Shown: positions 9,914 to 20,655, counted from the first letter of the stretch. The stretch is DNA of 64,000 bases from JANXQG01 sp963824275 (GCA_963824275.1 CAWGOT010000003.1:1178001-1242000); one strand, 5' to 3'. The notes: a model not told the origin generated them from the sequence alone. Program-made: numbers and translations.

Positions 9914-12610
9914 TCAGGCATCAACCTGAAGGTCCCAGGCATAGTCATCCCACCAATGAGTTGCCAGTAACAGGGCAATCTCTGCTGACGGCCCGCCGCC
10001 TTCCACCGCATTGGGGTCGTGGATGTTGAGGCCGAGCATCCTGGCCAAGGCCCGGTCGTAGTCGGCAAAGGCCTGCTTGAGTTCTTTGCCAACGCCGTTC
10101 GGATAAATCTCGAAACACACCAACTCCTCTCGATCCGAGATGGCCAGCACTTGCCGGGCCACCACCGCTCCACTTGAACTGCGGCAGTATAGAACCCGCT
10201 TGTTGATGTCCAGCGCCACGGCGATTGCCGAGTACGCGCAGATTCCACCCAGGCCGAGGCAACTTCCCGCATAAGTTCCCAGCCTCAGCACCTCAAGCGG
10301 ATTCTGCTCGATAGCAAGTTCGCCTCGGGTTCCATCGGGCAAATCGCAAGCAAGCCGAATGCCTGTGGTCCACGCTTCCTCCCGGATGCGCAGGTGCGCC
10401 GCAAGCCACGCACGATTGCGCGGATGGTCCGGAAGATACGTGCGTTTCCCGCCGAAGTAGGCGATCAGGAAGGTCCTCAAGGCCCGCCGATTGTCGTCCA
10501 CGTAACCGAGAAGCTGCACGGCGTGCCGCGCCTCCTCCCGGCGTCGATCTGCCGCCAGACCTCGCCCAAGTCGATCCAAGGTAAGCTCGTAGAGCAGATC
10601 GAGCCGGGCGCCCTCCAGATTGTCGAGCAGCACGCGGCGGGCACGTTGCTGCTGGCCCGCTGTCAACTTTCTGGTCCCTTGAAGGTGGTTCCGCAAGTTT
10701 TTTGGCACGCAGGAGACCACCGCGTCAGAACGGTTGGCATCGATGGCTTCAACCAGCCGCTCGGTTGCAATATGCTCGCTGTCCATGCCCATGAGAACAT
10801 GCGCTCGCCAAGCGCAAACGATCTCCTGTTGCACGGTTCTAACGGCGCCACCCAGGGCTTTGGCCGCGTGGAACATGCGGGACGGATGGCGGCAGAGACC
10901 ATTCACTACCCTTGGGCCTTCCGAACATGATAGGACTGTCAATCCGCAGTCCAGCAAGCGGGCATCGTTTTCCCGGCGAGCGGCTCGCTCCAGCTTCAGG
11001 AACACGGCGTCGGGAGCGTCCAGCAGCATCTGCCACGCGGGACTGGCCAGAGCGGTGAGGGCCCCCAGGGGATCGGGCCGAGTTTCCTTGGCAAAAGGCG
11101 GTTTGCAAAGACGGGGAAGCAAGCTGCGGTAGCGATCCAGGGCTAGGGCCAACTCCTCAGGGGCATCCCAACGCCAGACGATGTCGTGGAGGTATCGCTG
11201 GCACTTGCCGTGGTATTCGGGCGATAAGGATGCAATCAAATCGAGCATGGATGATGCCGAGGCCAGAAGGACTTTCCACTTGGCCCTCTTGGCGGCCTCG
11301 TCCAACTCGTGGTACACCACGCCCGTGAAGATGCATAGTACTTCATAAGCGACTTCCGAGTCGAGTTGCAGCCACCGCGGATCAGTCGCCAGTTCACCAA
11401 GGCCCGGCAGTTGAGGCAGCCGTTGCCAGAGCCAGACGACCAGATCGGCGCGAGACCAAGACTGCGGCGGGTCCTGCCGGTCGAGATGGTCGGCTAGCGC
11501 TTCAAGCGCAGGCACGTGTACTTCTGCCGAGCCTTCCGTGTCGTGAAAGTCGAACTCCTCCGCGTACCGATTGGCGAGGCGGAATCCCGCCAGCAAAAAA
11601 TCCAGATCGCCTCGTTGCCCAACATAGCGGAGCATGACGAACATCCGATGGCGATAGCAGGCGTCTGCCGTTTCACGATCGACCTGCAAGACCTTCTCGG
11701 CGGTTTCCTTGGAAAGCTCCCGCCAGGCAACCCCGGTCTCGATCATCAGTTCGGCAAACGCCACCCGGCGCTGCGGCGGTGTGTATTGCAGAAGCTCACA
11801 CCAGCCAACCGCCGCCGGGACGGGTAAAATCGCCAGGAGACGGCTCATCGACCGCAGGAGCGCGGAATTGGATTCCAGGTCCAGAGACCAGTAGAGGGCC
11901 AGCACCCGCCCGACGATGCTCCATGGTTGTCCTCGCAGCCAGAAGAGCAGAGTGCGGCAGAATAAGGTCGGCAAGGCAAACAAGGACTGATGGCCAACCT
12001 GGTGGCAGTACGACATGTAGACATCCACCGCCCGGCCTCGATCGCCAACAAGACAGGGCAGTCGATCCGGCAAGAAAAGACCGGCAGCCTGCAAGGTCCT
12101 CCGGGATGCCTCCAAGTGCGGCGCAAGATGGACCAAGAGTCGATTCGTATCCTGTGGGACACAAAGGTGCGGTCGCAGGTCGATTGACGCACGCTGGCGG
12201 GGCTTGGGCGGCTGGGTCTTCGTGCCGTGAAAAGCCCTCGGGTGGGCAGCCGTGGCTTTGGGCGGCGGTGGCGCAGGCTCGATCCTGAGGGGCGGCACGT
12301 CGGCCACCGTCGGGGTGTCGGGCAGGGTATGGATCAGGATGTTCAGCACATGATGCAAATCTTCCGCATCAAACCGACTGACCGCCCCGAGCGATTCCCA
12401 GGACTGGGCCAAGGTTGCCAGCGGCCCCGACTTGCATCGCGGTGCGCTGGCCAGCGGGCGGACCTCCTCGCGGTACGGGTCCAGATCCAGTTGCTGACTG
12501 TCCGAAATGCCGGGGCGAGTGAACGGCTCTCGCCTGAGGTTGATTACGGCGTAGAGTTCCTTCGGCCGACGAAGTATGCTGATCAACTGCTCGTGGGTTT
12601 GTTCTGACAC
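9914..12610 (-). CDS. Large conserved hypothetical protein (898 aa)
   Basis: I do not recognise a named family. The protein has no signal peptide and no membrane segment. Residues 1-170 are polar with a Pro-rich stretch (RIEPAPPPPKATAAHP); residues 180-700 are helical, Leu/Arg/Trp-rich and look like an alpha-solenoid. The C-terminal ~150 residues form a distinct conserved-looking module: LAIEQNPLEVLRLGTYAGSC, LGLGGICAYSAIAVALDINK, RVLYCRSSSGAVVARQVLA and ELVCFEIYPNG. The Cys/Gly pattern is loosely reminiscent of PcfJ-like domains, but I would not assign it. The frame is intact over 2.7 kb in spite of broken neighbours. Start is GTG at 12610 with GAGG about nine bases upstream, 24 bases after the truncated membrane gene, so the two are probably cotranscribed. 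Confidence 0.7.
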   Translation of the reverse strand: MSEQTHEQLISILRRPKELYAVINLRREPFTRPGISDSQQLDLDPYREEVRPLASAPRCKSGPLATLAQSWESLGAVSRFDAEDLHHVLNILIHTLPDTPTVADVPPLRIEPAPPPPKATAAHPRAFHGTKTQPPKPRQRASIDLRPHLCVPQDTNRLLVHLAPHLEASRRTLQAAGLFLPDRLPCLVGDRGRAVDVYMSYCHQVGHQSLFALPTLFCRTLLFWLRGQPWSIVGRVLALYWSLDLESNSALLRSMSRLLAILPVPAAVGWCELLQYTPPQRRVAFAELMIETGVAWRELSKETAEKVLQVDRETADACYRHRMFVMLRYVGQRGDLDFLLAGFRLANRYAEEFDFHDTEGSAEVHVPALEALADHLDRQDPPQSWSRADLVVWLWQRLPQLPGLGELATDPRWLQLDSEVAYEVLCIFTGVVYHELDEAAKRAKWKVLLASASSMLDLIASLSPEYHGKCQRYLHDIVWRWDAPEELALALDRYRSLLPRLCKPPFAKETRPDPLGALTALASPAWQMLLDAPDAVFLKLERAARRENDARLLDCGLTVLSCSEGPRVVNGLCRHPSRMFHAAKALGGAVRTVQQEIVCAWRAHVLMGMDSEHIATERLVEAIDANRSDAVVSCVPKNLRNHLQGTRKLTAGQQQRARRVLLDNLEGARLDLLYELTLDRLGRGLAADRRREEARHAVQLLGYVDDNRRALRTFLIAYFGGKRTYLPDHPRNRAWLAAHLRIREEAWTTGIRLACDLPDGTRGELAIEQNPLEVLRLGTYAGSCLGLGGICAYSAIAVALDINKRVLYCRSSSGAVVARQVLAISDREELVCFEIYPNGVGKELKQAFADYDRALARMLGLNIHDPNAVEGGGPSAEIALLLATHWWDDYAWDLQVDA

Positions 12611-12634
12611 CGCTCGCCGTCCTCTTGGGCAGTC

Positions 12635-12952
12635 TTAGACGAGCACCGCCAGGGCGATTTGCTTCAACCGCATGAAGCACTCGTCACGGTGCCCCACCTC
12701 GCGGGCGGCATTGACGGCCGTGAGCAGCAGCCCGATGAGACACATCAGCCAAAGCACGACCAACGCAAGATACGCCAGCCACGACAAGGATTTGACATTA
12801 TGGAGGCAGATCGCCAGCCCCACGACAAGAACGAAAACAACGATGCCGCCAGCGTCGAACATCGCCAGCGACGACCCCAGCACCACGAACAGCAAGAGCA
12901 AGGTCCGCAAGCTGTATTGAAACGGATGGCGAGTGGGTTCGATGTCGCTCAT
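12635..12952 (-). CDS. Short membrane protein, truncated DUF1559-like
   Basis: From the ATG at 12952 the protein has the start HPFQYSLRTLLLLFVVLGSS and two further hydrophobic segments (GIVVFVLVVGLAICLH, WLAYLALVVLWLMCLIGLLL), then AVNAAREVGHRDECFMRLKQIAL and a stop. In planctomycetes this N-terminal part commonly precedes a DUF1559 prepilin-like domain beginning AAREAARR.C.NNLKQ. Here the protein stops just at that point, so the large exported domain is missing. It may be a degraded gene or a free-standing membrane piece. About 105 residues. Confidence 0.6.
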   Translation of the reverse strand: MSDIEPTRHPFQYSLRTLLLLFVVLGSSLAMFDAGGIVVFVLVVGLAICLHNVKSLSWLAYLALVVLWLMCLIGLLLTAVNAAREVGHRDECFMRLKQIALAVLV

Positions 12953-12999
12953 GATCTTCAATTCTCGGACGAACGCGGGACCGCCCCCGATCAGCCGAT

Positions 13000-14619
13000 T
13001 CACCTCGCGGCCCCCGGTTCCGCGAGCGAATCGTCAAACTCCCGGATCTGCTTGAGTGCGGCGGCCAGATCCCAGAAACGCATGACCAGGCCCGGCGAAT
13101 CCGAGCCGCTGAAGGCAACGTGACGACCGTCGGGAAGCATGACGGGGCCGCTAAAAGGCATGCAGACGCCGGTGCCCATCGTTCCCCGTAACCGACCACT
13201 CCCGGCGCCCCATACGTCGATGGCGTAGTTATCCGAAGAGCTCGACCTCGTCGCCGCAAAAACGAACTTGGCGTCGGCCGTCCACTGCAATCCATCAACG
13301 GCCTTGCAGACAAACTGCCAGGACGGGTACAACTCGTGCAGCAACTGCCCTGCCGCGCTCTTCCAAAGACGAACGCGATAGCACGGCCAGTTTCCGTTGC
13401 CGTGCTCGCGCTCGCTTGCGATAGCCACCATTGATTCATCCGGCGAGAAGGCGACCTTGAAACTCTCGACGCCCTCAGCAAGCTTGGCAGAGTTCCGATG
13501 CCCCGCGGGGTCCCAAAGCGCAAGGACTTTGTCTTTCAAGAGAATGACGGCATGTTTCCCCGTGCGTGACTCGACGTAGTCCCGCACGCCATCCGGCAGA
13601 CCGGGCAAGCTGCCACGGCTTTGCCAGGTCTTGCTGTCAAAGGCCACGATCGCGGTGTTCTTCGTAGCGTAGTCATAGCGGCTCAGGAGGAGAAATCGCC
13701 CGTCCGCAGTGAACCGTGGCGCGGAAAAGCACTCGCCTCCCTTTTCTCGAATCCGCCCGTCGATCGCTCGAACAGGCTGCCACGTCGTCGTATCGAAGCC
13801 CCAGCAGCTCATGGAGTTTATGACTGCCGCCAGGGAGCCGTCCGGGCTCATCGTGACGTCATCGGGACCATACCACATGCCCAGGTTGGGCGAAAACTCG
13901 GCGATGGGTATCTCCTTGATAAGCTTGTGCGTGGCGGGATCGACGACCATGAAGGGAGTGTTGTTGGCCGCCGACACGAGCAGCCCTGCGGGCGAGAGGA
14001 CCGTGTGCAGACCATGTTGAAAGTCGTGCAATCGCACCGTGTCTTCCGGCTCGAATCCCGGCACCCACGGTCCAATCCGGGATTCCGTGAGGCGGAGAAT
14101 CTCAAGAACCTCCTCGGGTGCATTCGCCCGATCGTAGACCCGAGCCCGCGAATGATCGCCCTCCGGCACCCGCAAGACCACGCGGCGATTGTAGGTCGGC
14201 AGGCGGGCGCCATCATCCGGCAGCTTCGCCAGCAACGTGTCGAGTCGCTTCAGGTCGGCGTCCGAGATCGTTGACTCGCCGGCCTTTAATCCAAAGGGAC
14301 TGTAAGAGGAGTGACAAACCCGCCCGTCCGGGGCTATTTCGCATTCATTGCGGCTCTCGCCAAAGAAGACCCGGTTTGGGGAGTGGGCCTGCGGATCATC
14401 GTCGAAAATCGCGGTCACGATCAGTTTGAGCGGCACCTGGACTCGTTCCGACCCGCCTTTCGGTCCCGCGAACCAGCCCGGTTCGGCTTTTGCCGTGTAA
14501 GATTGGATGAACTGGTCATATTCGTTTCGCGTGGGGCTCGGTTTCTCTTCAGCCCGCGCCACGGAAAAGCAGCCGATCACGAAAAGGACGCACAAACCCG
14601 GACGGCAGATTGCGTTCAT
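13000..14619 (-). CDS. Exported WD40-like repeat protein
   Basis: The ATG at 14619 is preceded by GAGG at proper spacing and starts a signal peptide (MNAICRPGLCVLFVIGCFSVARA). The mature ~515 residues contain beta-propeller-type repeats: DVTMSPDGSLAAVINS, PRFTADGRFLLLSRYD, VAFSPDESMVAIASE and GLQWTADAKFVFAAT, most followed by WD/WG-like ends (LALWDPAG, VRLWKSA, IDVWGAG). It is probably a periplasmic propeller that binds a partner; no catalytic motif is visible. The stop codon lies 47 bases before the next gene start on the same strand, so it probably shares a transcript with the truncated DUF1559-like gene. Confidence 0.7.
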   Translation of the reverse strand: MNAICRPGLCVLFVIGCFSVARAEEKPSPTRNEYDQFIQSYTAKAEPGWFAGPKGGSERVQVPLKLIVTAIFDDDPQAHSPNRVFFGESRNECEIAPDGRVCHSSYSPFGLKAGESTISDADLKRLDTLLAKLPDDGARLPTYNRRVVLRVPEGDHSRARVYDRANAPEEVLEILRLTESRIGPWVPGFEPEDTVRLHDFQHGLHTVLSPAGLLVSAANNTPFMVVDPATHKLIKEIPIAEFSPNLGMWYGPDDVTMSPDGSLAAVINSMSCWGFDTTTWQPVRAIDGRIREKGGECFSAPRFTADGRFLLLSRYDYATKNTAIVAFDSKTWQSRGSLPGLPDGVRDYVESRTGKHAVILLKDKVLALWDPAGHRNSAKLAEGVESFKVAFSPDESMVAIASEREHGNGNWPCYRVRLWKSAAGQLLHELYPSWQFVCKAVDGLQWTADAKFVFAATRSSSSDNYAIDVWGAGSGRLRGTMGTGVCMPFSGPVMLPDGRHVAFSGSDSPGLVMRFWDLAAALKQIREFDDSLAEPGAAR

Positions 14620-15028
14620 GATGGACCTCGACAAAGCCCGAGAAATCCTCACCCACGCCCAATGATTCTATGCGGGCGGATTGCGGTGAGCAATCAGGGG
14701 CGAAGGATTCTGCATCAACCGGGCGACGACCATGGACGGCATGCGCCGTTCGGTGTATCAGGCATAACCCAGAATGGTTAAGGCAACCGTTGACGCCCAT
14801 GCCGATCGTGCGATCCTTCCTACTTCCGCCATTCTGCTCGCCGCGATGCAGGAGTTCGGCCGGCCGGACGCCGCCAGATTGCCCCTCCGTGCTCGACGGA
14901 GCCGAGTTGGTGCCGTTGGCGCCGGTCGTTCCCACGCTGCTTGCCGCGACTGTTCGTTGGGTGTAAGATGCGATGGCTTGCTGAGCCTGTGGTCCCGCAA
15001 CGAGAACAAGACTATCAAGGGACGTCGC
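14620..15028. other. Divergent intergenic region
   Basis: About 400 bases separate the leftward WD40-like gene and the rightward zinc-ribbon gene. Frames through it are short and show no family. It must hold both promoters, but I cannot point to convincing boxes. Confidence 0.4.
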
Positions 15029-15739
15029 ATGATCCTGCTTGAATGCGAGAACTGCCGTCGCCGTTTTGCGGTGCAGGAGGCGCCTGCCCTAACTCGCCTT
15101 CTTTGCCCCTATTGCGCCAAGGAGATTATCGTCCAATCGTCGCAGCGAACAGTCGATTTGGAGGCTAAAGACGATGACAACTCAGCAAGCGCGCCCCAAG
15201 ACCTTCCCCAAAGTTCGCCCGCTTGTCTTCACGCACCGCCCAGAAACGGTTCAGTGGAAAATGCCCGTCCGTTTCTTAGTTTCCTTGATGATTACGATCG
15301 CGGCCAGTCTCCATTTGCCAAGCAATATAGGGCGGAACAGAATGCTTGGCTGGCTGCCCTATTGAGTTTGTTTAGCGGCGTGTGCCTTGGGCAGTTCTAC
15401 AACGGGCAAGTGCTCAAAGGTGTGTGCATACTAGCGCTGAGCGTCACCGTTCAGTTCGCCTTGGTGATATTTGGGGAAAACTACTTACTTATGGCGGCTG
15501 CCCTAGCTGCAGTCGTCGTGGGCAGCTCTATCGACGCATTCGTTAGCGCGGTTCGAATTAACCATTACGTGCCCGATATATCGGGAATCAATCGGTCGAT
15601 CGGTCGGGGCGATGGCCAAGCGGCCGAACAACAGCGGGAAACGGCACCGCAACATCCTCCAGATGATCCGGCAGATTCGGCAACGATGCGCGGGCCTGGG
15701 CCGCAAACAGCAGAAAGAATCAACAATCCACGAAAGTAA
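15029..15739 (+). CDS. Zinc-ribbon and TM2-like membrane protein
   Basis: The ATG at 15029 follows AAGGGA at normal distance. The first 35 residues form a zinc ribbon with CENC and CPYC pairs. A polar linker follows, then a TM2-like membrane module: WLAALLSLFSGVCLGQFYNG, a hydrophobic VCILALSVTVQFALVIFG, and LLMAAALAAVVVGSSIDAFV. The tail is charged and Pro-rich. TM2 proteins are small membrane proteins of unclear role; the zinc ribbon suggests a regulatory or sensing function at the inner membrane. 236 residues. Confidence 0.65.
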   Translation: MILLECENCRRRFAVQEAPALTRLLCPYCAKEIIVQSSQRTVDLEAKDDDNSASAPQDLPQSSPACLHAPPRNGSVENARPFLSFLDDYDRGQSPFAKQYRAEQNAWLAALLSLFSGVCLGQFYNGQVLKGVCILALSVTVQFALVIFGENYLLMAAALAAVVVGSSIDAFVSAVRINHYVPDISGINRSIGRGDGQAAEQQRETAPQHPPDDPADSATMRGPGPQTAERINNPRK

Positions 15740-15902
15740 GGGGATTTCGGTTACGTGCATACCTATAAGAGTTGGGTTATTTCTTAACGCCCCTGGACAT
15801 TCTCTCCAGAACGGTTATACTGAGTGTTCCACTCAGTGGGCGGTAAGCGGGCGCGTTTGGATGGCCGCCGCCACAATGGCGGCCATGAGTGAGGCTTGAG
15901 CG

Positions 15903-17756
15903 ATGGACCTTACTTTTATCCAGCGATTGGTCGAGTATGCAGTATCTTTTCTGCTGGCTCAGACCATTCTTGCATCCGCGATCATTTTCGCCTTCAGTCT
16001 TTCGCGAGATCGCCTGTCGCGTCAATCCAGGCTTCGGCGGAGCGCAGTTTATGCGGCGGCAGTGGCTTTGGCGTTGGCGGCACTTTTCATTGATGCAAGG
16101 CTGGTTCTTCGCCCCCCAAGCTAATCGCTGGGAATCCATCCGGTGCATCGCCGCAGAGCGAGGGAAGCATCGGCCGTAACGCAGACTCCGATGATGGAAC
16201 ATCACAAGGGCGTGGATCTTCCGGGAACAGGGGCGCCTCGTCACGAATTGACGAGGATAGTTCATCGAGCGACGACATGCTTGCAGATGGCGATGACGAG
16301 CAAGCAATGCCTATATTCAATATTCCGCCGCACAAGATTCCACTGGCAGCCAAAGAGTCGGCACGCGTCCCGAAGGGCAGTCATTCCAGCCCTGCCGATA
16401 CACCGGATTCCCAAAAGACTTCCGGCAGCGAGGCCCTCGAGCAAGCAAAAAAGCTGGCAGGCTCCGACAACCCTGGGAGCACGACGGACGGACAAGATGT
16501 TGGCGAAACACTGGGGGCGACGGAAAGGCGAAGTGTCGAAAATAAGCCGCAAGCGAACGGCAAGGCTACCGTGCCAGACGCGACCATTCCAAGGGACAAA
16601 TCCCAAGCTGGCAACAAGCCTGGCGACAAAGGCAAGTCCGAGGCAGACGACAAGTCGGTAGAGATGGACAAGCCGGACGCCGGCAACCAATCAGATGCCA
16701 ACGACAAGGCCGACGTTCCCGGCAAGCCTGACGCGCCGGACAAGGACGACAAGTCGGACAGGACGGACAAGTCAGGCATTGCGAACGACGGCAGCAAGGT
16801 CGGAAGAAAGGGGCGAACCGGATGGTATCGATAAGGCGAAAATTCCAGATGAAAGCGATGGCGTGCCCGGTACGCCCGACGGAACCGCGCTGAATTTGCA
16901 GAGCAAGCCGGGAAAGACGACGGATCCGGATGCCAGCGATGACAAGCATGCGGGCAAGAACGCCGGCAAGGAGGGCGTCCTCAGTCTGGCCACCAAACAA
17001 GACGGCAAGCCAGACGAGAAGCTGGCGGCGCCTGTCGACAAAACGTCGGCTGCGAGCCCTTTGAAGCAGCCGACTGAGAATACGGCTCTCTTGCCTACAT
17101 CGCTGATCCCTTCGGCATTAACTGCACCGTCCCCGGTTGCCGAGGTTGCCACGGCGAATGCCGCCAAGCCGTCGGAGCGGCCCAAACTTGAGGGCAGTCT
17201 GCCCCCGTTCCGGTATTCCGGGGCGACCCAGGAACTTTTCAAGAAATACCCGCGGATGGAAGTTGCTTGGGCCCTCGATCGCGAACCGGGCGGGAAGGAA
17301 CCGCCGAAGGTGGTCCTCGAAGTAGTTCTCGACGCTGACGGCGAAGTGCATTGGAGGAATTTGCAATCGGAACAATGCTCGCGCTTTTTCAAGGACGCGA
17401 CCGTTTCCTATGTGCTGCGCGAACGAATTGTCGCAAGTTCTCCCAACCAACTTCGACTCGGACGCGAGTCAACGCTGATCAGCAAAGCCCTCATTGACGC
17501 CAACTTGACTTCGGTGCCTCCCGCCCGAATGACCTGGGGTTATTACCGGCACCAGGCGGAGGCCTATGAGTTGAGCCGGGCAGCCCGCGCCTTCCAGGAA
17601 GCCGCCGGACGAGATCTCGTCAGCTTTGAGCCGCAGCGCGACGACTACCTGGAGATTCGCTGGGCTGCGGATTCCCAAGGCGACGTGAGCGTTTCCAGGG
17701 CCCGGTTCTGTCCGGAAAAAGGCGATACCGTAAACCTCGTGCTTCCGAGAGAGTAG
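15903..17756 (+). CDS. Membrane-anchored protein with long low-complexity linker (two frameshifts)
   Basis: The N-terminus (from ATG 15903, GAGG nine bases upstream) has two hydrophobic segments: VSFLLAQTILASAIIFAFSL and SAVYAAAVALALAALFIDA. The frame then shifts near 16118 into a linker very rich in Ser, Asp, Lys and Gly (DKPDAGNQSD, DKDDKSDRTDKSG) of over 350 residues, and shifts again near 16800. The C-terminal ~190 residues (KPSERPKLEGSLPPFRYSG to the end) form a folded domain with VVLEVVLDADGEVHWRN, VSYVLRERIVAS and YLEIRWAADSQGDVSVSRA. The layout membrane anchor, long extended linker, C-terminal domain recalls TonB or MotB-like envelope-spanning proteins, but I see no family signature. 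It is the gene before the 17.85-31.8 kb operon. Confidence 0.55.
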
Positions 17757-17851
17757 AGAAATTTCGTCGTTAGTTGCTTTCCATCGGGTCTTGTTGTTAG
17801 GATATCCTGAGGTAGCGGCCCGGTAAAAACCAGTTCAAGAAGGAGAAAATC

Positions 17852-18699
17852 ATGTCCTCGGTACGGTCGAACGTGTCAATCCTTTGGACCATCGGGCTCT
17901 GCATGGCGATGGGCCACACGCTTTGGGCGGCTGATCCGCCAACGGGCTCCGCGGCCACACCGCCCCCTCTCTTCAAACCGGACGCGCCCAGGCCGGACGC
18001 GCCGGCGGCCGAAAAGCCGCAAGCCGAATCGGCGGTTCAGTCCAAGTCCGCGACGACGGCCGGTGTGATTGACCCCAATGAATTGAAGCGCCAGTTGGCC
18101 AAAGACATCGACACGATGGACGTGGGCGATTTGAAGAAGAAAATGGCCAGGGCGCAAGCGGTTCTGAGCCTGGAGGGGCAAGCGATATTGAAGGACCGGG
18201 CCACGCTCCGGCGCGAATCCGACCGCCTGGCAGCATTGCTCAAGGAATTCGGGCAGGATTCGCAAATTCAGGACATCGAGGTCCTGTTGGCAAACGAGGG
18301 CTTTCGCAATGAACTACTGCAAGCCTTGCAGATCGCCGACGAAAAGGGCAGGGTGGCCGCGATTCTCGATGGCCTGAAGAAGAACCGCGTCGACGTGGGC
18401 TCGCTAAAGAAGGTTGTCGTCGCGCGCAAAGTCAAGGCCGATGCGTCGCTCTGCGACAAGTGCATCACCGGCGCGGAGAGGCAGCTAAACGCCCTCCAGA
18501 GGGCCGCTGGGTCGGCCGGCCTGACGAGCGCGGACGCCCCCTATTCCAGCAGCCTTGCCGATCTGGCCAAGATCTATGGCGACAATGCGCCGTGTCCGGA
18601 GCGGCCACGGAGGTTTCTGCCGATGACCTTACCACTGTGCTCAAGGCGTTGCTAGCGGCCCCCGCTGAGACCAGCAAACGTTCGCCACGACTTCCGTGA
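17852..18699 (+). CDS. Exported helical protein A1 (one frameshift near the end)
   Basis: AAGGAG stands seven bases before ATG 17852. A signal peptide (WTIGLCMAMGHTLWAA) and a Pro/Ala-rich segment are followed by an alpha-helical, charged body: DPNELKRQLAKDIDTMDVGD, LRRESDRLAALLKEFGQ, LANEGFRNELLQALQIADEK. A CDKC pair near residue 210 may bind metal or form a disulfide. Near 18590 the frame shifts and the likely true end (AATEVSADDLTTVLKALLAA) runs to 18699. Its helical core has the same pattern as the gene at 19871-20655 (A2). Function unknown; exported, probably periplasmic. First gene of the operon. Confidence 0.6.
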
Positions 18700-18769
18700 G
18701 GCACTTGTTTCCACAGAACGATTTCTTCGTCCCCCATCGATTAAAAATGCGTCAACCCAGGAGATAGCT

Positions 18770-19803
18770 ATGCGTATTTCAACATTCGGTGCCCTGGCAA
18801 TCGTCGTGCTCGCATCGAGCGGAGTGCGCGGCCAGCAGGCCGGCGGTCCCGCGCCGCGCCCGCGGCCCCCAGCAGGCAGGCAGTAGAAGTTACTGAGGAA
18901 AAGAAAGTCGCCTTGAGCACGGAGATGGCGGAATTCGATGCCGTCAGTTCGCTCTTGGACGAGTTGGGCAAGGCAACCGTCAAGAATAAGGGAGAATCGT
19001 CGCGCGACTACGTTGCGCGGGCCAACAAGATTTTTAAGGCCCAGGCCTATCTTGTCAGCCTGGCCGCTTACCGCGTGGAATCGGCCCTGGACGCGAAGTA
19101 TCAGCTCGAGTCTCAAGTCGGGGATTACGCCCGATGGGTCGAGCACCTTTCCGACCGTTTGCGCGGACGGGTGAAACTTTATCAAGCCGATGTCGATGCG
19201 CTGGCCAAGGAGCTGCAGGAGACGCGCTACGACGGACAGGTATTGGCCTACCTGATTTCTACCCAAGGCGGCTTCGACAAAGCGGTCCAGGAGCGTTATG
19301 CCAAAGAGTACGACGCTGCCAAGATCAAGAACGTCCCGGACTTTCAGACTCGAAAGGAGAAGTACCAGAAGCTCGCCGAGGAGAAATGGCAGGAAGAGTT
19401 TCAGAAACTGGTCCGGCAGGTGGAAGTCAAAACGATGCGGCGACAGTTCCTTATCGTCAAGGCGATTCCCGAGAGCAAGGAGTTGGACGACGTGTTGCCC
19501 GCCGAGCACCGGCGGGTCCTCCAGGAGGCAACCGAGGTCCTGCAAAAATACTCAGACCTGGAGCGGACGGCCGATCAGATCGCCGTCTATGCCAAGTACG
19601 CGGACGCCAATCTGGAACTGGTCAGTTCGATCAATCTGGACACCTTCAGTCCCGATGTCATGGAGAAGTTGGACGCTTCGGCGCGGCAGGTGGAGGGCGG
19701 TTTGAAGAAGATCGTGCCCAACGGACCGACGATGCCGCCGCGGGCCGGCATCATGCTGGGAGAGACGCCGCCGCTGCCCTCGCCTCCCCCGCCGGGTCGC
19801 TAG
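18770..19803 (+). CDS. Exported coiled-coil protein B1 (one frameshift)
   Basis: GGAG precedes ATG 18770, which begins a signal peptide (MRISTFGALAIVVLASSGVRG) in one frame. The frame shifts in the GC-rich Pro/Ala stretch between 18840 and 18885, and the body continues as AVEVTEEKKVALSTEMAEFD. The body is strongly alpha-helical and charged, with long heptad-like stretches (RKEKYQKLAEEKWQEEFQKL). A segment GESSRDYVARANKIF followed by LDAKYQLESQVGDY matches GETDDNYYERVNQIY and LRTRYELEADLNFY in the gene at 21346-22458, so B1 and B2 are paralogues. The end is Pro-rich (PPLPSPPPPGR). Function unknown. Confidence 0.6.
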
Positions 19804-19870
19804 TCAATCACTTCTGCCTTGGACGGTTTCGAGGGCCGATGTCCTGGTTCAGCCTGAAACGGAGATGGTG

Positions 19871-20655
19871 ATGTTCCGAAGCAAGATGATTGCGACGTGC
19901 GGACCGATTCTCGGCCTAGCGCTGTTTTGTTTTGGCATAAGGCGATTCCGGCAAGGGCCGCTGCGGAGCCTGACGGTTCGGCGAGTTCCACGGTGGAGGC
20001 GGCCGCATCGTCGTATGGCCACCTGACGCCCGAGGAGAGGCGGAAGCGGGTGCAACGGATCGGCGCGATCTCCGACCCGAAGGAGTTGGAAAGCGAGTTG
20101 GCCGAAGCAAGCAGTCTTGACGCCGACGTCGGCATTCCGCTCTTGCGCATGGATGCGCTATGTCGTGTCGCCCTGGAACGGCTGAAATTGCAAATCGACG
20201 ACCTGACCTCGTTGCCCGAGGTGCGGCGGGCCGGGGAGGTGGCCGGCCGTCCCGATTTCAGGGCCCGCCTGATCGCCCTGCAGGCAAAGGCCCCGGCAGA
20301 AATGGTGTCCGGCTTCATGTCGATTCTGCAGGAATCGAATCTCGACTTCGAGGATGTCGTGCTGTTGGGCAATTTGCGCCAGGCGCAAAAGCGGTTCCGC
20401 GAGTGGAAACAGTGGGAAGACGACCTTCGCTCCAAGCGCAAGGAGCACTTGGACACCGTCAAAGGGGAACGGAACCTTGCACGTGGAAGTTTGGATGCCT
20501 TCCCGAAAGCGGAAGAACAGCGGGACCTGTTGAGGAAACAATTCCTTGCCGAGCCTGGCGAAAGCACTCCCTCCCCCCCTGGCGACAGCCGAAAGATCAT
20601 CGATGTGATCAAAGCACTTACCGACACCCCGAGTACGCAAGGAGCGGGGAAATGA
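19871..20655 (+). CDS. Exported helical protein A2 (one frameshift)
   Basis: ATG 19871 starts a signal peptide (MFRSKMIATCGPILGLALF) that is in a different frame from the body; the frame shifts near 19940. The body has LTPEERRKRVQRIGAISDPK, LESELAEASSLDADVG and PDFRARLIALQAKAPAEMV, a long helical protein of about 240 residues after export. The central part follows the same hydrophobic spacing as A1. The stop TGA (20653-20655) overlaps the next ATG as ATGA, so the two are translationally coupled. No family recognised. Confidence 0.6.
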
